Assembly (NCBI RefSeq): GCF_019800885.1
Contig: NZ_JAHVKE010000002.1
Span: forward strand, 868,001-932,000
DNA length: 64,000 nt
From: Maritalea mobilis
GTDB taxonomy: Bacteria; Pseudomonadota; Alphaproteobacteria; Rhodobacterales; Rhodobacteraceae
Direction: 5' to 3'
The translations under genes and the position numbers were made by a program. Shown here in pieces: positions 25,545-34,271 of this stretch (position 1 is its first letter; each line of letters begins with the position of its first letter). The notes below the pieces were generated by a model that was not told where the DNA came from, did no database searches, and saw nothing but the letters and a program-made list of their open reading frames with translations.

Positions 25545-27320
25545 ATGGGAGAGAACCTGGATCGCATCAGCGAGAACCTGCAAAAGATCGAGACGCTCTC
25601 CAAGCGTCTCGTCGCGGCATTGGCCGAGAAATCGCCGGGCGATGTCGGCCTCGAAGGGCCGGGGCAGGACCTCTACCTGAAGGCGAGCACGGCCTATTGG
25701 TCGGACATGATGACCAATCCCACCAAGCTGATCGAGACGCAGGTGGAATACTGGGGCAAGACCATGGCCCAGTTCATCGAAATGCAGAATGCCATGGCGC
25801 AGGGCCAGTTCACCCTGCCCGAGAATGGCGAGGCACCCAGGGACAAGCGGTTCGCCAACCCGCTGTGGCGCACGCATCCCTATTTCGCCTTCGTCCGCCA
25901 ACAATACGAGCTGGGCGCCAAGGCCATCGAGGACGCACTGGCCGATCTCGACGGGTTGGAGCCGCGCGACAAGCAGCGGGTGGAGTTCTTTGCCCGTCAG
26001 GTGATCGACCTGTTTTCGCCCACCAACTACCTCGCCACCAACCCCGATGCGCTGGAACGCGCGGTCGAGACCGAGGGCGCAAGCCTGGTGCAGGGGTTGG
26101 AAAACCTCGTGCGGGACATCGAGGCGCGACGCGGCGACCTGCTGCCGACGCTGGCCGACCCCGACGCGTTCAAGGTGGGCGAGAACCTTGGCGTCTCGGA
26201 AGGATCAGTGGTGTTCCGCAACCGGATGATGGAGGTGATCCAATACGCCCCCAAGACCGAGACGGTGCATCGCACGCCGCTGGTGATCTTTCCGCCCTGG
26301 ATCAACAAGTTCTACATCCTTGATCTCAAGCCGCAGAACAGCCTGATCAAGTGGATCGTCGAGCAGGGCTTTACCCTCTTCGTGGTCAGCTGGAAAAACC
26401 CCGATGAAACCTACGCCGATGCCGGGCTCGATACCTATATCGAGGAGGGCTATCTCGAAGCGATCCGCGTCGCCAAGGAGATCACCGGCGAGTCGCAGGT
26501 GAACGCGGTGGGCTATTGCGTGGCGGGCACCACGCTGGCCCTGACGCTTTCGCTTCTGAAAAAGCGGGGCGACAAGTCGATCAAGTCGGCCACCTTCTTC
26601 ACCACGCTCGTGGATTTCTCCGAGCAGGGGGAATTCACCGTCTTCCTGCAGGACGATTTTGTCGATGCGATCGAGCGGCAGGTCGATGCCGCCGGCTATC
26701 TGGACAGCTACTACATGTCCAAGACCTTCTCGTTCCTGCGCGCGCAGGACCTTGTCTATCAGCCTGCCATCCGCAGCTACATGATGGGAGAGTCGCCCCC
26801 GGCCTTCGACCTGCTGTTCTGGAACGGTGACTCGACCAACCTGCCGGGCAAGATGACGGTGCAATACCTGCGCGGCCTGTGCCAGGCGAACGCGCTGACC
26901 CATGACGGGTTCGACCTGCTGGGCGAGACGCTCAGCGTCAAGGACGTCACCGTGCCCGTCTGTGCCGTGGCTTGCGAGACCGACCATATCGCCGCCTGGA
27001 AGGACAGCTATCGCGGGTTCCAGCAACTGGGGTCGAAGAACAAGACCTTCATCCTGTCGGAGTCGGGGCATATCGCCGGTATCATCAACCCGCCCTCCAA
27101 GAAGAAATACGGCCATTACACGAATGACGATCCAAGCCTCTCGCCCGAGGAGTGGCAATCCACCGGCGACTACCACGAAGGCTCGTGGTGGCCGCGTTGG
27201 GGCAAGTGGCTGGCGAGTCGCTCCGGCAAGCAGGTCGAGGCCCGCGTGCCGGGAGAGGGCGGCTACAAAGTGCTGGCCCCGGCCCCCGGAACCTATGTTC
27301 TTGAAAAGGTAAACGGCTGA
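25545..27320 (+). CDS. phaC: Class I poly(3-hydroxyalkanoate) synthase
   Basis: 591 residues, the class I size. The active-site Cys is residue 325 in GYCVAGTTLA. The catalytic Asp lies in ACETDHIAAW and the His in SESGHIAGIIN. The N-terminal 200 residues (with NPLWRTHPYF and RQVIDLFSPTNYLATNP) are the usual PhaC_N domain. It polymerises hydroxybutyryl-CoA at the granule surface. ATG 25545 is chosen for the GGGAGGAG ahead of it. Upstream phaZ is divergent and phaP and phaR follow, the standard alphaproteobacterial arrangement. Confidence 0.96.
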   Translation: MGENLDRISENLQKIETLSKRLVAALAEKSPGDVGLEGPGQDLYLKASTAYWSDMMTNPTKLIETQVEYWGKTMAQFIEMQNAMAQGQFTLPENGEAPRDKRFANPLWRTHPYFAFVRQQYELGAKAIEDALADLDGLEPRDKQRVEFFARQVIDLFSPTNYLATNPDALERAVETEGASLVQGLENLVRDIEARRGDLLPTLADPDAFKVGENLGVSEGSVVFRNRMMEVIQYAPKTETVHRTPLVIFPPWINKFYILDLKPQNSLIKWIVEQGFTLFVVSWKNPDETYADAGLDTYIEEGYLEAIRVAKEITGESQVNAVGYCVAGTTLALTLSLLKKRGDKSIKSATFFTTLVDFSEQGEFTVFLQDDFVDAIERQVDAAGYLDSYYMSKTFSFLRAQDLVYQPAIRSYMMGESPPAFDLLFWNGDSTNLPGKMTVQYLRGLCQANALTHDGFDLLGETLSVKDVTVPVCAVACETDHIAAWKDSYRGFQQLGSKNKTFILSESGHIAGIINPPSKKKYGHYTNDDPSLSPEEWQSTGDYHEGSWWPRWGKWLASRSGKQVEARVPGEGGYKVLAPAPGTYVLEKVNG

Positions 27321-27354
27321 ATTCCCTAAGGGAAGTTTCGCACACGCTCCGGTA

Positions 27355-27404
27355 ATGCTGCACTGCAGAATAATCTTGACTTTCTGCAGTGCAGCATCCA
27401 TATT
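27355..27404 (+). promoter_or_regulatory. phaP promoter with PhaR-type operator
   Basis: ATGCTGCACTGCAGAA (27355-27370) and its exact complement TTCTGCAGTGCAGCAT (27382-27397) form a perfect 16-bp inverted repeat with an 11-base spacer. The spacer holds TTGACT (27376-27381) as a -35 box; CATATT (27399-27404), 17 bases on, is a plausible -10. The TGCA-rich arms fit the CTGC/GCAG-type sites described for PhaR of Paracoccus. A further GTGCAGATGCAG lies just downstream. PhaR bound here would block RNA polymerase. Confidence 0.85.
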
Positions 27405-27455
27405 TTGTGCAGATGCAGCAAAGCCCGCTCACCCGGCGGAACAAGGAGCAAGCAG

Positions 27456-27896
27456 ATGGCTAACACCGATTTCACGAAATACATGACCGAAATGATGAAC
27501 GCGTTTCCGATGGACATGACGGCCTACACGGACGCTTTCAAAAGCTCGGCCGCGATGAGCGAGAAGATGTCGAAAGTCGTTCTCGACGCCGCCGAAAAGT
27601 CGACCGAGATCTCCTCGAAGTGGACGAAAGACACCATCGCCAAGATGGGTGACGTCGCCGCCGTCAAGGAAGAGCCGACCGACTACACCAAAGCCATGAC
27701 CGATTTCGCATCGGCCCAGGCCGAGATGACCGCCGAATCCATGGCCGCCTTCGCCGAGATCGCGAAGAAGGTGCAGATGGAAACCGTCGAGCTGATGATG
27801 GCCGCCGGCAAGGAAGCTTCCGAAGAAGCCACCGCCGCCGTCAAGAAAGCCACCGCCGAGGTGACCACCGCTGCCAAGAAGGCATCGGCGAAGTAA
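27456..27896 (+). CDS. phaP: Phasin, PHA granule-associated protein
   Basis: 146 residues, helical and amphipathic, with an Ala/Lys-rich C-terminal tail (AAVKKATAEVTTAAKKASAK). The phasin_2-type core runs from about residue 10 to 120 with many Met, Ala and Glu residues and no cysteines. It coats PHB granules and controls their size. ATG 27456 follows AAGGAGCAAG. It has its own promoter with a perfect inverted-repeat operator, so it is probably derepressed when granules sequester PhaR. A GC hairpin follows. Confidence 0.93.
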   Translation: MANTDFTKYMTEMMNAFPMDMTAYTDAFKSSAAMSEKMSKVVLDAAEKSTEISSKWTKDTIAKMGDVAAVKEEPTDYTKAMTDFASAQAEMTAESMAAFAEIAKKVQMETVELMMAAGKEASEEATAAVKKATAEVTTAAKKASAK

Positions 27897-27969
27897 TTGC
27901 GCGGCGCCACCCGGCGCCAGCAAGCCTGATTTCGCGCCCGGCGTCCTCCCCGCCGCCGCGAAACACAAG

Positions 27970-27996
27970 AAGGGCGGGCCGGTTCGGTCCGCCCTT
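27970..27996 (+). terminator. Probable terminator after phaP
   Basis: AAGGGCGG (27970-27977) pairs with CCGCCCTT (27989-27996), with an inner CCG/CGG pairing around a GTT loop. It is followed by TCCTCT, so the U tract is poor. It lies between phaP and the separately regulated phaR. Confidence 0.55.
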
Positions 27997-28056
27997 TCCT
28001 CTATAAGATCACGTGAAATGGTTGATTGCTTTTCCCTAAGATAGGCTTAGGCTGAC

Positions 28057-28069
28057 CGATGCTGCATCG
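28057..28069. promoter_or_regulatory. Putative PhaR autoregulatory operator
   Basis: CGATGCTGCATCG is an inverted repeat with a single central base and shares the TGC/GCA core of the phaP operator. It ends 17 bases before the phaR start, next to the AGGAAGGGAG ribosome site. A second inverted repeat CCTAAG-N5-CTTAGG lies just upstream (28035-28051). Autorepression by PhaR is expected from Paracoccus. Confidence 0.55.
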
Positions 28070-28086
28070 CAGGAAGGGAGAAGAGC

Positions 28087-28662
28087 ATGGCCGAGCCGAC
28101 CGAGCCGCTGCTGATCAAGCGTTACGCCAGCCGGCGTCTCTACAACACCGAGACCTCGGACTATGTCACCTTGGAGGATATCGCGGGTTTCATCCGCGCG
28201 GGCCGCGAGGTCAAGATCGTCGACCTGAAATCCGGTGATGACCTGACCCGCCAGTATCTTCTTCAAATCATTGCCGAACATGAAAGTCGCGGCGAAAGCG
28301 TCCTGCCCATTGCCGTGCTGACCGACCTTGTGCGCAGCTACACCACGCAGGCGCAATCGGTCGTGCCCGATTTCCTCGCCATGAGTTTCGACATGCTGAA
28401 AGAGGGGCAGTCGAAGATGGTCGAGAACATGACCGCGATGAACCCGATGGCGAACATGCCCGGCTTCGAGGCAATGCGCGCGCAGCAAGAGGCCTTCATG
28501 AAGGCGATGATGGGCGGCATGGGCAACAGCTGGTCCGGCCCGTCCGGCGATGACAGCGCCGAGACTGCGGAAGCCGGCAGCGGCGGCCAAAGCTCGGACG
28601 AGGAACTGGCCGACATCAAGAAGCAGCTTGCCGACCTGCAATCGAAACTCAGCAAGATGTAG
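28087..28662 (+). CDS. phaR: PHA synthesis repressor PhaR
   Basis: 191 residues. The N-terminal PHB/PHA accumulation regulator domain is unmistakable: LIKRYASRRLYNTETSDYVTLEDIAGFI (residues 10-37), then VKIVDLKSGDDLTRQYLLQII. A Met-rich helical middle and a C-terminal coiled-coil-like ADIKKQLADLQSKL follow. It binds both PHB granules and DNA and represses phaP and itself. AGGAAGGGAG precedes the ATG. A perfect palindromic terminator ends the gene. Confidence 0.95.
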   Translation: MAEPTEPLLIKRYASRRLYNTETSDYVTLEDIAGFIRAGREVKIVDLKSGDDLTRQYLLQIIAEHESRGESVLPIAVLTDLVRSYTTQAQSVVPDFLAMSFDMLKEGQSKMVENMTAMNPMANMPGFEAMRAQQEAFMKAMMGGMGNSWSGPSGDDSAETAEAGSGGQSSDEELADIKKQLADLQSKLSKM

Positions 28663-28684
28663 CGATCGCCGGATCCGCCATGCA

Positions 28685-28708
28685 AAAGGGCGCCGCGCGG
28701 CGCCCTTT
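28685..28708. terminator. Bidirectional palindromic terminator between phaR and the aminotransferase gene
   Basis: AAAGGGCGCCGC and GCGGCGCCCTTT are exact complements with no spacer, giving a 24-base palindrome flanked by A and T runs. It lies between the convergent phaR (plus) and aminotransferase (minus) genes and can serve both. Confidence 0.8.
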
Positions 28709-28728
28709 CTCGTGTGATGGGGGAGGGC

Positions 28729-30096
28729 TCAGGCGACTTCGGCGAAGACCTGTTTCAGAGAGGCGTCCAGCTTTTCGAACATCTCGTCCATCTGCGCGTC
28801 GGTCAGGATGAAGGGCGGGCAAAGCACCACCGACTGCCCCAGCGGGCGGCAGATCAGCCCGTGATCGGTGCAGGCATTGGCGATCCGCTCGCTGACCGAC
28901 AGCGACCCGTCGAAGGGCACCTTGCCCTCGCGGTCCTTCACCGCCTCCAGCGCCCACATGTAGCCGATGCCGCGCAACTCCCCGATATTGGGGTGCTTGG
29001 CGATCTCGGCCAGGCCCGCCTCCATCCGGCCCGCGCCCGCGCGCACCATGTCCAGCAGCCCTTCTTCGAGGACCACGTCGATCGCTTTCAGCGCCACGGC
29101 GCAGCCGACCGGGTGGCCCGAGGCGGTGAAGCCGTGCGGGAACTCCTCGATCGCGTCGATGGCCGCCTGCAGCTTGTCGGTCATCTCGGGGCCGAGGATC
29201 ACCGCGCCCATCGGGAAATACCCCGCCGTCAGCGCCTTGGACGAGATGATGGCGTCGGGGACGAACCCGTAGGTCTCGCAGCCCCAGACCTCGCCCGTCC
29301 GGCCAAAGCCGCAGATCACCTCGTCCGAGATCAGCGGGATGCCGTGCTTTTTCAGGATCGGCTGGATCGCCTGGAAATAGCCCGCCGACGGCGGGATGAC
29401 CCCGCCTGCGCCCATGACCGGTTCGGCGAAGAAGCCCGCGATCGTGTCGGCGCCTTCGCGCGCGATCACCTCTTCCAACTCCGCCGCCAACCGCGCGGTG
29501 AACTGTTCCTCCGTTTCGCCCTCCGCGCCGAAGCGCCAGTAATGCGGGCAGGTCAGGTGGATGAACCCGTCCAGCGGCAGGCCGAACACCTCGTTATAGG
29601 GCTTGCCCGTCATCGAGGCCGAGATCGCCGTGACCCCGTGATAGGCGTTCCAGCGCGTCAGGATCTTGCGCGCCTGCGGCCGGCCCGTGGCGCGGTTCAG
29701 GAACCACAGCATCTTGACCATGGTGTCGTTCGCCTCGGAGCCCGAGTTGGTGTAGAACACCTTGCCCCGCTCGAAGGGGGACACCTCGATCAGGCGTTCC
29801 GACAGGGCGACGGTCTGGTCCGACATCCGCCCGAAAAACGCGTGATAGCCCGGAAAGCGGTCGTATTGCGCCTTGGCGGCCTCGGCCAAACCCTTGTGAT
29901 CGAAGCCCGCGACCATGTTCCAAAGGCCCGAGTTGCTGTCGAGATAACGGGTGCCGTTGGTGTCGACGATATAGGGCCCCTCGCCATGGGTGACGACGAC
30001 GGTGCCGCGTTCGCGGACCGAGGGCAGATCGGTAAAGCCATAGAGCGAGTATTCCTCGGCCCGGGCTTCCCAGGAATTGGGGGCATGGTCTTTCAT
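28729..30096 (-). CDS. Class-III pyridoxal-phosphate aminotransferase
   Basis: 455 residues. The class-III pattern is clear: FYTNSGSEANDTMVKML (PLP phosphate site), the Asp in GIPLISDEVICGFGRTG, and the Schiff-base Lys in ISSKALTAGYFPMGAV. Relatives with this length include omega-amino acid:pyruvate, taurine:pyruvate and putrescine:pyruvate aminotransferases. Because puu-like genes follow on the same strand, an amine or GABA substrate is likely but not proven. The ATG at 30094-30096 has GAGGAC before it; the longer frame adds a weak 24-residue prefix. Confidence 0.9.
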   Translation of the reverse strand: MKDHAPNSWEARAEEYSLYGFTDLPSVRERGTVVVTHGEGPYIVDTNGTRYLDSNSGLWNMVAGFDHKGLAEAAKAQYDRFPGYHAFFGRMSDQTVALSERLIEVSPFERGKVFYTNSGSEANDTMVKMLWFLNRATGRPQARKILTRWNAYHGVTAISASMTGKPYNEVFGLPLDGFIHLTCPHYWRFGAEGETEEQFTARLAAELEEVIAREGADTIAGFFAEPVMGAGGVIPPSAGYFQAIQPILKKHGIPLISDEVICGFGRTGEVWGCETYGFVPDAIISSKALTAGYFPMGAVILGPEMTDKLQAAIDAIEEFPHGFTASGHPVGCAVALKAIDVVLEEGLLDMVRAGAGRMEAGLAEIAKHPNIGELRGIGYMWALEAVKDREGKVPFDGSLSVSERIANACTDHGLICRPLGQSVVLCPPFILTDAQMDEMFEKLDASLKQVFAEVA

Positions 30097-30202
30097 GGCG
30101 TCCTCATGGATATCGCGCGACGATTGCGGGCACGCTATCCACGGCCCGTCAGACTGTCCATCACCCATGACGATCTGCCGATGCGTTTGGCAGAAACGCG
30201 AC

Positions 30203-30260
30203 GGGAAGAGTTTTCACGAAAACTCTTCCCACCCGAAAAATCTTCGAGAAGATTTTTCGG
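30203..30260. repeat. Two adjacent perfect 13-bp palindromes
   Basis: GGGAAGAGTTTTC-AC-GAAAACTCTTCCC (30203-30230) is followed, after two bases, by CCGAAAAATCTTC-GA-GAAGATTTTTCGG (30233-30260). Each has a 13-bp arm and a two-base loop. They lie between the DegT-type gene, whose stop codon is one base away, and the aminotransferase gene. Such hairpins can end or stabilise a transcript; here there are two of different sequence in a row. Confidence 0.85.
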
Positions 30261-30261
30261 C

Positions 30262-31500
30262 TCAGGTGCCGTAGGCGCGCGCCTCGCCCATCACGTCCTC
30301 GGCAGCGGCCAGGAGCGCACCCGCCACGAAATCCAGTTCGGGCTTTGTCAGCCGGGCGGGCAGGCGCACGTCGCAGGCGCGCATCAGCATCGCGCGGGTC
30401 TGCGGCAGGTCGGGCATGTCGCCGGGGATGAACTGCCAGTTCCAATAGGCGCGGGCATTGTCGGTCGACAGGCCGAAAACCTGCACCTTCACGCCGCGCG
30501 CTTCGGCGGCCGCGGCAAAGGCCTTGGCCTGGTCGTCGGTCTCGACGCCCACGAGGTTGAACTGGATCGAGTCGGGCGCGCGCTCTTCCGGGCCAAGCGG
30601 GTCGGGCACGTTCAGCCAGGGCGAGGCGTTCAGCAGCCCCGCCACATAGTCGTGGTTCGCGCGGCCATCGCGGACGCGGCGGGCCAGCTCGGGGATCTGC
30701 GGGCGGATCACGGCGGCGCTGAGGTTCTGCAACCGCATGTTGTAGAGCGGCAGCTTGTTCTGCCAGCGGGCAAAGGCCATCGCCAGTTCCGGGTCGTTCT
30801 GCCCCTCGGGGCCCTTGTGCTTTTTCCAGTTGTGCTCGTAGGCGCCCGACAGGATCACGGCGCGCGCGATCACGTCGGCGTCGTTCGAGATCAGGATGCC
30901 GCCTTCGCCCGCGTTCAGCATCTTGTAGGACTGGAACGAGAAACATCCGACCGCGCCGATCGTGCCGATCTTCTTGCCGTGCCACGTGGTGCCCAGCGAA
31001 TGGGCCGCGTCCTCGATCACGGGGATGCCGGCCGCGTCGCACAGCGCCATGATCGCGTCCATGTCCGAGGTATGGCCGCGCATGTGGCTGATGATGACGG
31101 CGCTGATGCTGTCATCGAGCTTGGCTTTGAAATCCTCGATGTCGATGCGGTAATTCTCGCCCACCTCGACCAGCACGGGCTGCATCCGCGCATGCACGAT
31201 GGCCGAGGGGACCGCCGCGAAGGTGAAGGCGGGGATCAGCACGCGCGCGCCCGGTTCCAGCCCCAACGCCTCTAGCGAGATGAAGATCGCGGCGGAACAC
31301 GACGACACGGCCAGCGCGTATTTCACGCCCATCAGGTCGGCGAATTCGCGTTCCAGCAGGGCCACGGGCGCATCCGCAGGCGCGGTGTAGCGGAACAGGT
31401 CGCCCGATTGCATCAGCCGGTCGATCTCGGCCCGGGCCGCCTCGGGGATCGGTTCGGCATCATAGACATTGGGGGCGAGGCCGGTCTGCGTGGGCGCCAT
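30262..31500 (-). CDS. DegT/DnrJ/EryC1/StrS-family aminotransferase
   Basis: 412 residues. The PLP Lys is in CFSFQSYKMLNAGEGGIL, with VIEDAAHSLGTTWHGKKIG and FTFAAVPSAIVHA as other family blocks. Most relatives act on nucleotide sugars or antibiotic intermediates. Here there are no sugar genes, and the neighbours are polyamine and amino-group metabolism genes, so it may transaminate a small amino compound. It is separated from the aminotransferase gene downstream by paired palindromes and from the oxidoreductase upstream by 93 bases with direct repeats. Confidence 0.85.
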   Translation of the reverse strand: MAPTQTGLAPNVYDAEPIPEAARAEIDRLMQSGDLFRYTAPADAPVALLEREFADLMGVKYALAVSSCSAAIFISLEALGLEPGARVLIPAFTFAAVPSAIVHARMQPVLVEVGENYRIDIEDFKAKLDDSISAVIISHMRGHTSDMDAIMALCDAAGIPVIEDAAHSLGTTWHGKKIGTIGAVGCFSFQSYKMLNAGEGGILISNDADVIARAVILSGAYEHNWKKHKGPEGQNDPELAMAFARWQNKLPLYNMRLQNLSAAVIRPQIPELARRVRDGRANHDYVAGLLNASPWLNVPDPLGPEERAPDSIQFNLVGVETDDQAKAFAAAAEARGVKVQVFGLSTDNARAYWNWQFIPGDMPDLPQTRAMLMRACDVRLPARLTKPELDFVAGALLAAAEDVMGEARAYGT

Positions 31501-31507
31501 GGTTTCA

Positions 31508-31534
31508 CCTTTTCGAAATGTCCCTTTTCGAAAT
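31508..31534. promoter_or_regulatory. Direct repeat with palindromic core before the DegT-type gene
   Basis: CCTTTTCGAAAT occurs at 31508-31519 and again at 31523-31534, a 15-base period. Each unit has a self-complementary TTTCGAAA core. An inverted partial copy, CGAAAAGGG, lies at 31554-31562. The units lie right before the DegT-type start on the minus strand, where an operator would be expected. The cognate regulator is unknown. Confidence 0.5.
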
Positions 31535-31593
31535 TCTTATACTCCCAAACGCGCGAAAAGGGCCAGTGAAAGAAAGATGACGCTGCCAGCAGG

Positions 31594-32895
31594 TCAGATG
31601 CCCAGGCGGTCGCGCAGCGAGAACCACGTCATCGCCAGCGTCAGGATCGGCGCACGCAGCGCCGTGCCACCCGGAAAACGCGGGATCGGCAGGGCCTCGA
31701 AGGCGGTGAGGTCGTCCTCCTGCCCCATCACGGCCTCGGCCATGATCCGCCCCGCCATACCCGAAAGTGCCACGCCATGCCCCGAGAACCCGGCCGCCGA
31801 CAGCATCCGGGGGCTGAGGCGGGCAAGGTAGGGCAGGCGCGGCACCGTGATCCCCAGCGAGCCGCCCCAGACATGGGTGACCTCGACGCCCTTCAGTTGC
31901 GGGAACAGCCGCGTCATGCGGGCCACCAATGCCGTCGAAATGTCCGAGGGGAAGCCGATGGAATAGCTCTCGCGCCCGCCAAAGAGGAACCGTCGATCCT
32001 CGGAGAAACGATAGTAATTCACGACGAAGCGGGAATCGGCCACGGCGATATCCTCGGCCAGCACGTCGCGCCAGGTGTCGGGCAGCGGCTCGGTCGCGGC
32101 GATGAAGGAGTTGATCGGCATCACCCGCGCATTCACCTGCGGCAGGATGTTCGGCAAATAGCCATTGCCCGCGATGATGGCGTGATCGGCGGTGACGCGG
32201 CCCCCGGCGGTGGTCAGCACCACCTGCGCGCCGTCCTCGATCCCCGTGACTTCGCTTTGCTCGTAGATCACCGCGCCCGCCGCCTCGGCCTCGCGCGCCA
32301 GGGCGCGCGCATAGGCCAGCGGGTTCAGGTGCCCGCCGCTGTGGTCGAGAATGCCGCCCTGGTAGAGGGGGGATTTGACCAGCGCGCCGAACGTGTCCGC
32401 GTCCATCACCTCGGCGGTCTGGCCGGTCCTGGCGGCGATATGATCGGCCTCGGCGCGGGCCTCGTCCAACTCGGCGGAGCTGTAGACACCGTGGGCGATG
32501 CCGGGTCGAAAGGCGGCCTCGGGGGCATGGGCGGCGCAGAAATCGCGCAGCTGGTCCTTCGCCCCTTCGGACAGGTCCCACAGCGCGCGGGCGCGCGTGT
32601 CGCCCAGTTTCGACTCTAGCCAATCCAGCGGCTTGTTGTATCCCGAATGGACCTGCCCGCCATTCCGCCCCGAGGCGCCGAAGCCCACGCGATGCGCATC
32701 CAGCACCACCACTTGCCGCCCGGCGCGGGCCAGCACCAGCGCGGCCCACAGCCCGGTGAACCCGGCCCCCAGGATCGCCACATCCGCCCTGACCTCGCCC
32801 AGCAGGGCGGGGCGCGTCGGCGGCGCGGGCAGGGCCGAGGCATACCAGGACGGCGCATGGCTGCCGGGGCGGTCGTTGCGGTAAAGCGCGCTCAT
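31594..32895 (-). CDS. puuB: FAD-dependent oxidoreductase, gamma-glutamylputrescine oxidase-like
   Basis: 433 residues of the DAO/glycine-oxidase family. The dinucleotide motif ADVAILGAGFTGLWAALVLARAG (start shown: VAILGAGFTGLW) begins near residue 35. GFGASGRNGGQVHSGY and VWGGSLGITVPRLPYL are typical of PuuB-type enzymes. In the Puu route it oxidises gamma-glutamylputrescine to the aldehyde, releasing ammonia and peroxide. It follows the glutamine-synthetase-like gene by 8 bases. The start is ATG 32893-32895; the upstream frame extension overlaps puuA. Confidence 0.82.
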   Translation of the reverse strand: MSALYRNDRPGSHAPSWYASALPAPPTRPALLGEVRADVAILGAGFTGLWAALVLARAGRQVVVLDAHRVGFGASGRNGGQVHSGYNKPLDWLESKLGDTRARALWDLSEGAKDQLRDFCAAHAPEAAFRPGIAHGVYSSAELDEARAEADHIAARTGQTAEVMDADTFGALVKSPLYQGGILDHSGGHLNPLAYARALAREAEAAGAVIYEQSEVTGIEDGAQVVLTTAGGRVTADHAIIAGNGYLPNILPQVNARVMPINSFIAATEPLPDTWRDVLAEDIAVADSRFVVNYYRFSEDRRFLFGGRESYSIGFPSDISTALVARMTRLFPQLKGVEVTHVWGGSLGITVPRLPYLARLSPRMLSAAGFSGHGVALSGMAGRIMAEAVMGQEDDLTAFEALPIPRFPGGTALRAPILTLAMTWFSLRDRLGI

Positions 32896-32903
32896 GACGG
32901 GCG

Positions 32904-34271
32904 TCACACGTTCAGGAGCAGATGCTCCCGCTCCCACGGGCTGATCACTTGCAGGAACTCGTTGTATTCGAGGTCTTTGACAGCGGCATAGACGTCGCAG
33001 AACTCGGTGCCGAGCACCTCGCGAATGGCCGTGTCCTCGCGCAGCAGGTCGAGCGCCGCGCCAAGGCCGCGCGGGATATTGTCGTCGCCGGTATAGGCAT
33101 CGCCCACCCATGGCTCACCCGGCGCGATGGCGTTCACCAGCCCCAGGTAGCCACAGGCGAGCGAGGCCGCGATCCCGAGATAGGGGTTGCAATCCATCCC
33201 CGGCAGGCGGTTTTCCACGCGACGCCCTGCGGCATCCGAGATCGGCACGCGCAGCCCCGTGGTGCGGTTGTCGCGCGCCCATTCGAGGTTGATGGGCGCG
33301 GCGAAATCCGGGACGTAGCGGCGGTAGCTGTTCACGTAAGGCGCCAGCAGCGCGATGACCGAGGGCAGGTGCCGCTGCATCCCGCCGATGAAATGACCGA
33401 AGGCCGGGGTCTCGTCCCCCTCGGCATCGGAAAAGATGTTCTGCCCGGTTTCCATGTCGACCACCGAGTGGTGGATATGCATGGCGCTGCCCGGCTCGCC
33501 CTCGATCGGCTTGGCCATGAAGGTCGCGTAGCAGTCATGCTTCAGCGCGGCCTCGCGGATCATGCGCTTGAAATAGAACATCTCGTCGGCCAGCCGCACC
33601 GGGTCGCCATGGCGCAGGTTCAACTCCACCTGGCCCGCGCCGCCCTCTTGCAGGATGCCGTCGATTTCCAGGCCCATCGCCTCGGCGAAATCGTAGATGT
33701 CGTCGATGACGGGGCCGTATTCATCGACCGCCGACATGGAATAGGCCTGCCGCGCGGCGGCGCGCCGCCCCGACCGGCCCATCGGCGGTTCGATCGCGCG
33801 GGCGGGGTCGGTGTTGGGCGCGACGAGGTAGAATTCCATCTCGGGCGCGACGATGGGGGTCCAGCCGCGCGCGTTGTAAAGCGCCACCACCCGTTTGAGG
33901 ACGTTGCGCGGGGCGAAGGGCACCGGCTGGCCCTGCTGATCGTCGATGTCGTGGATCACCTGCAGCGTCCAGTCGGCGGTCCAGGGCGCGGGCAGGGCGG
34001 TGGTGAAATCCGGGGTCAGGACCATGTCCGGCTCGGTAAAGCCCACGTCCAGCGGGTTGTCGGCCCAATCGCCGGTGATCGTCTGGAAGAAGATCGAGTT
34101 GGGCAGGTAGAAATGTGTCTGCTGGGCGAATTTGCCGCCCGGCATCGCCTTGCCCCGCGCGACCCCGGCGAGGTCGGCGACGATGCACTCCACTTCGTCG
34201 ATGCTGCGCCCTTCGAGATAGACTTGCGCCACCTCGGGCAGGCGTTCGACAAGATTGCTCATCGCGCTCAT
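32904..34271 (-). CDS. puuA: Glutamine synthetase-like gamma-glutamylamine ligase (PuuA-like)
   Basis: 455 residues of the GS catalytic fold. VAPEMEFYLV and GQVELNLRHGDP supply metal-binding glutamates. GSAMHIHHSVVD carries the ATP-site His, and INLEWARDNRTTGLRVP and RVENRLPGMDCNPYLGIAA match the phosphate and glutamate sites. In the Puu pathway such enzymes join glutamate to putrescine. The ATG at 34269-34271 overlaps the stop of the upstream amidotransferase (ATGA), which decides the start. Another GS paralogue lies at 36062. Exact amine substrate unknown. Confidence 0.85.
   Translation of the reverse strand: MSAMSNLVERLPEVAQVYLEGRSIDEVECIVADLAGVARGKAMPGGKFAQQTHFYLPNSIFFQTITGDWADNPLDVGFTEPDMVLTPDFTTALPAPWTADWTLQVIHDIDDQQGQPVPFAPRNVLKRVVALYNARGWTPIVAPEMEFYLVAPNTDPARAIEPPMGRSGRRAAARQAYSMSAVDEYGPVIDDIYDFAEAMGLEIDGILQEGGAGQVELNLRHGDPVRLADEMFYFKRMIREAALKHDCYATFMAKPIEGEPGSAMHIHHSVVDMETGQNIFSDAEGDETPAFGHFIGGMQRHLPSVIALLAPYVNSYRRYVPDFAAPINLEWARDNRTTGLRVPISDAAGRRVENRLPGMDCNPYLGIAASLACGYLGLVNAIAPGEPWVGDAYTGDDNIPRGLGAALDLLREDTAIREVLGTEFCDVYAAVKDLEYNEFLQVISPWEREHLLLNV

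Noticed and set aside
28714-31275. 853-codon open frame on the plus strand
   Set aside because: Antisense to the two aminotransferase genes and crosses the paired palindromes; no conserved motif.
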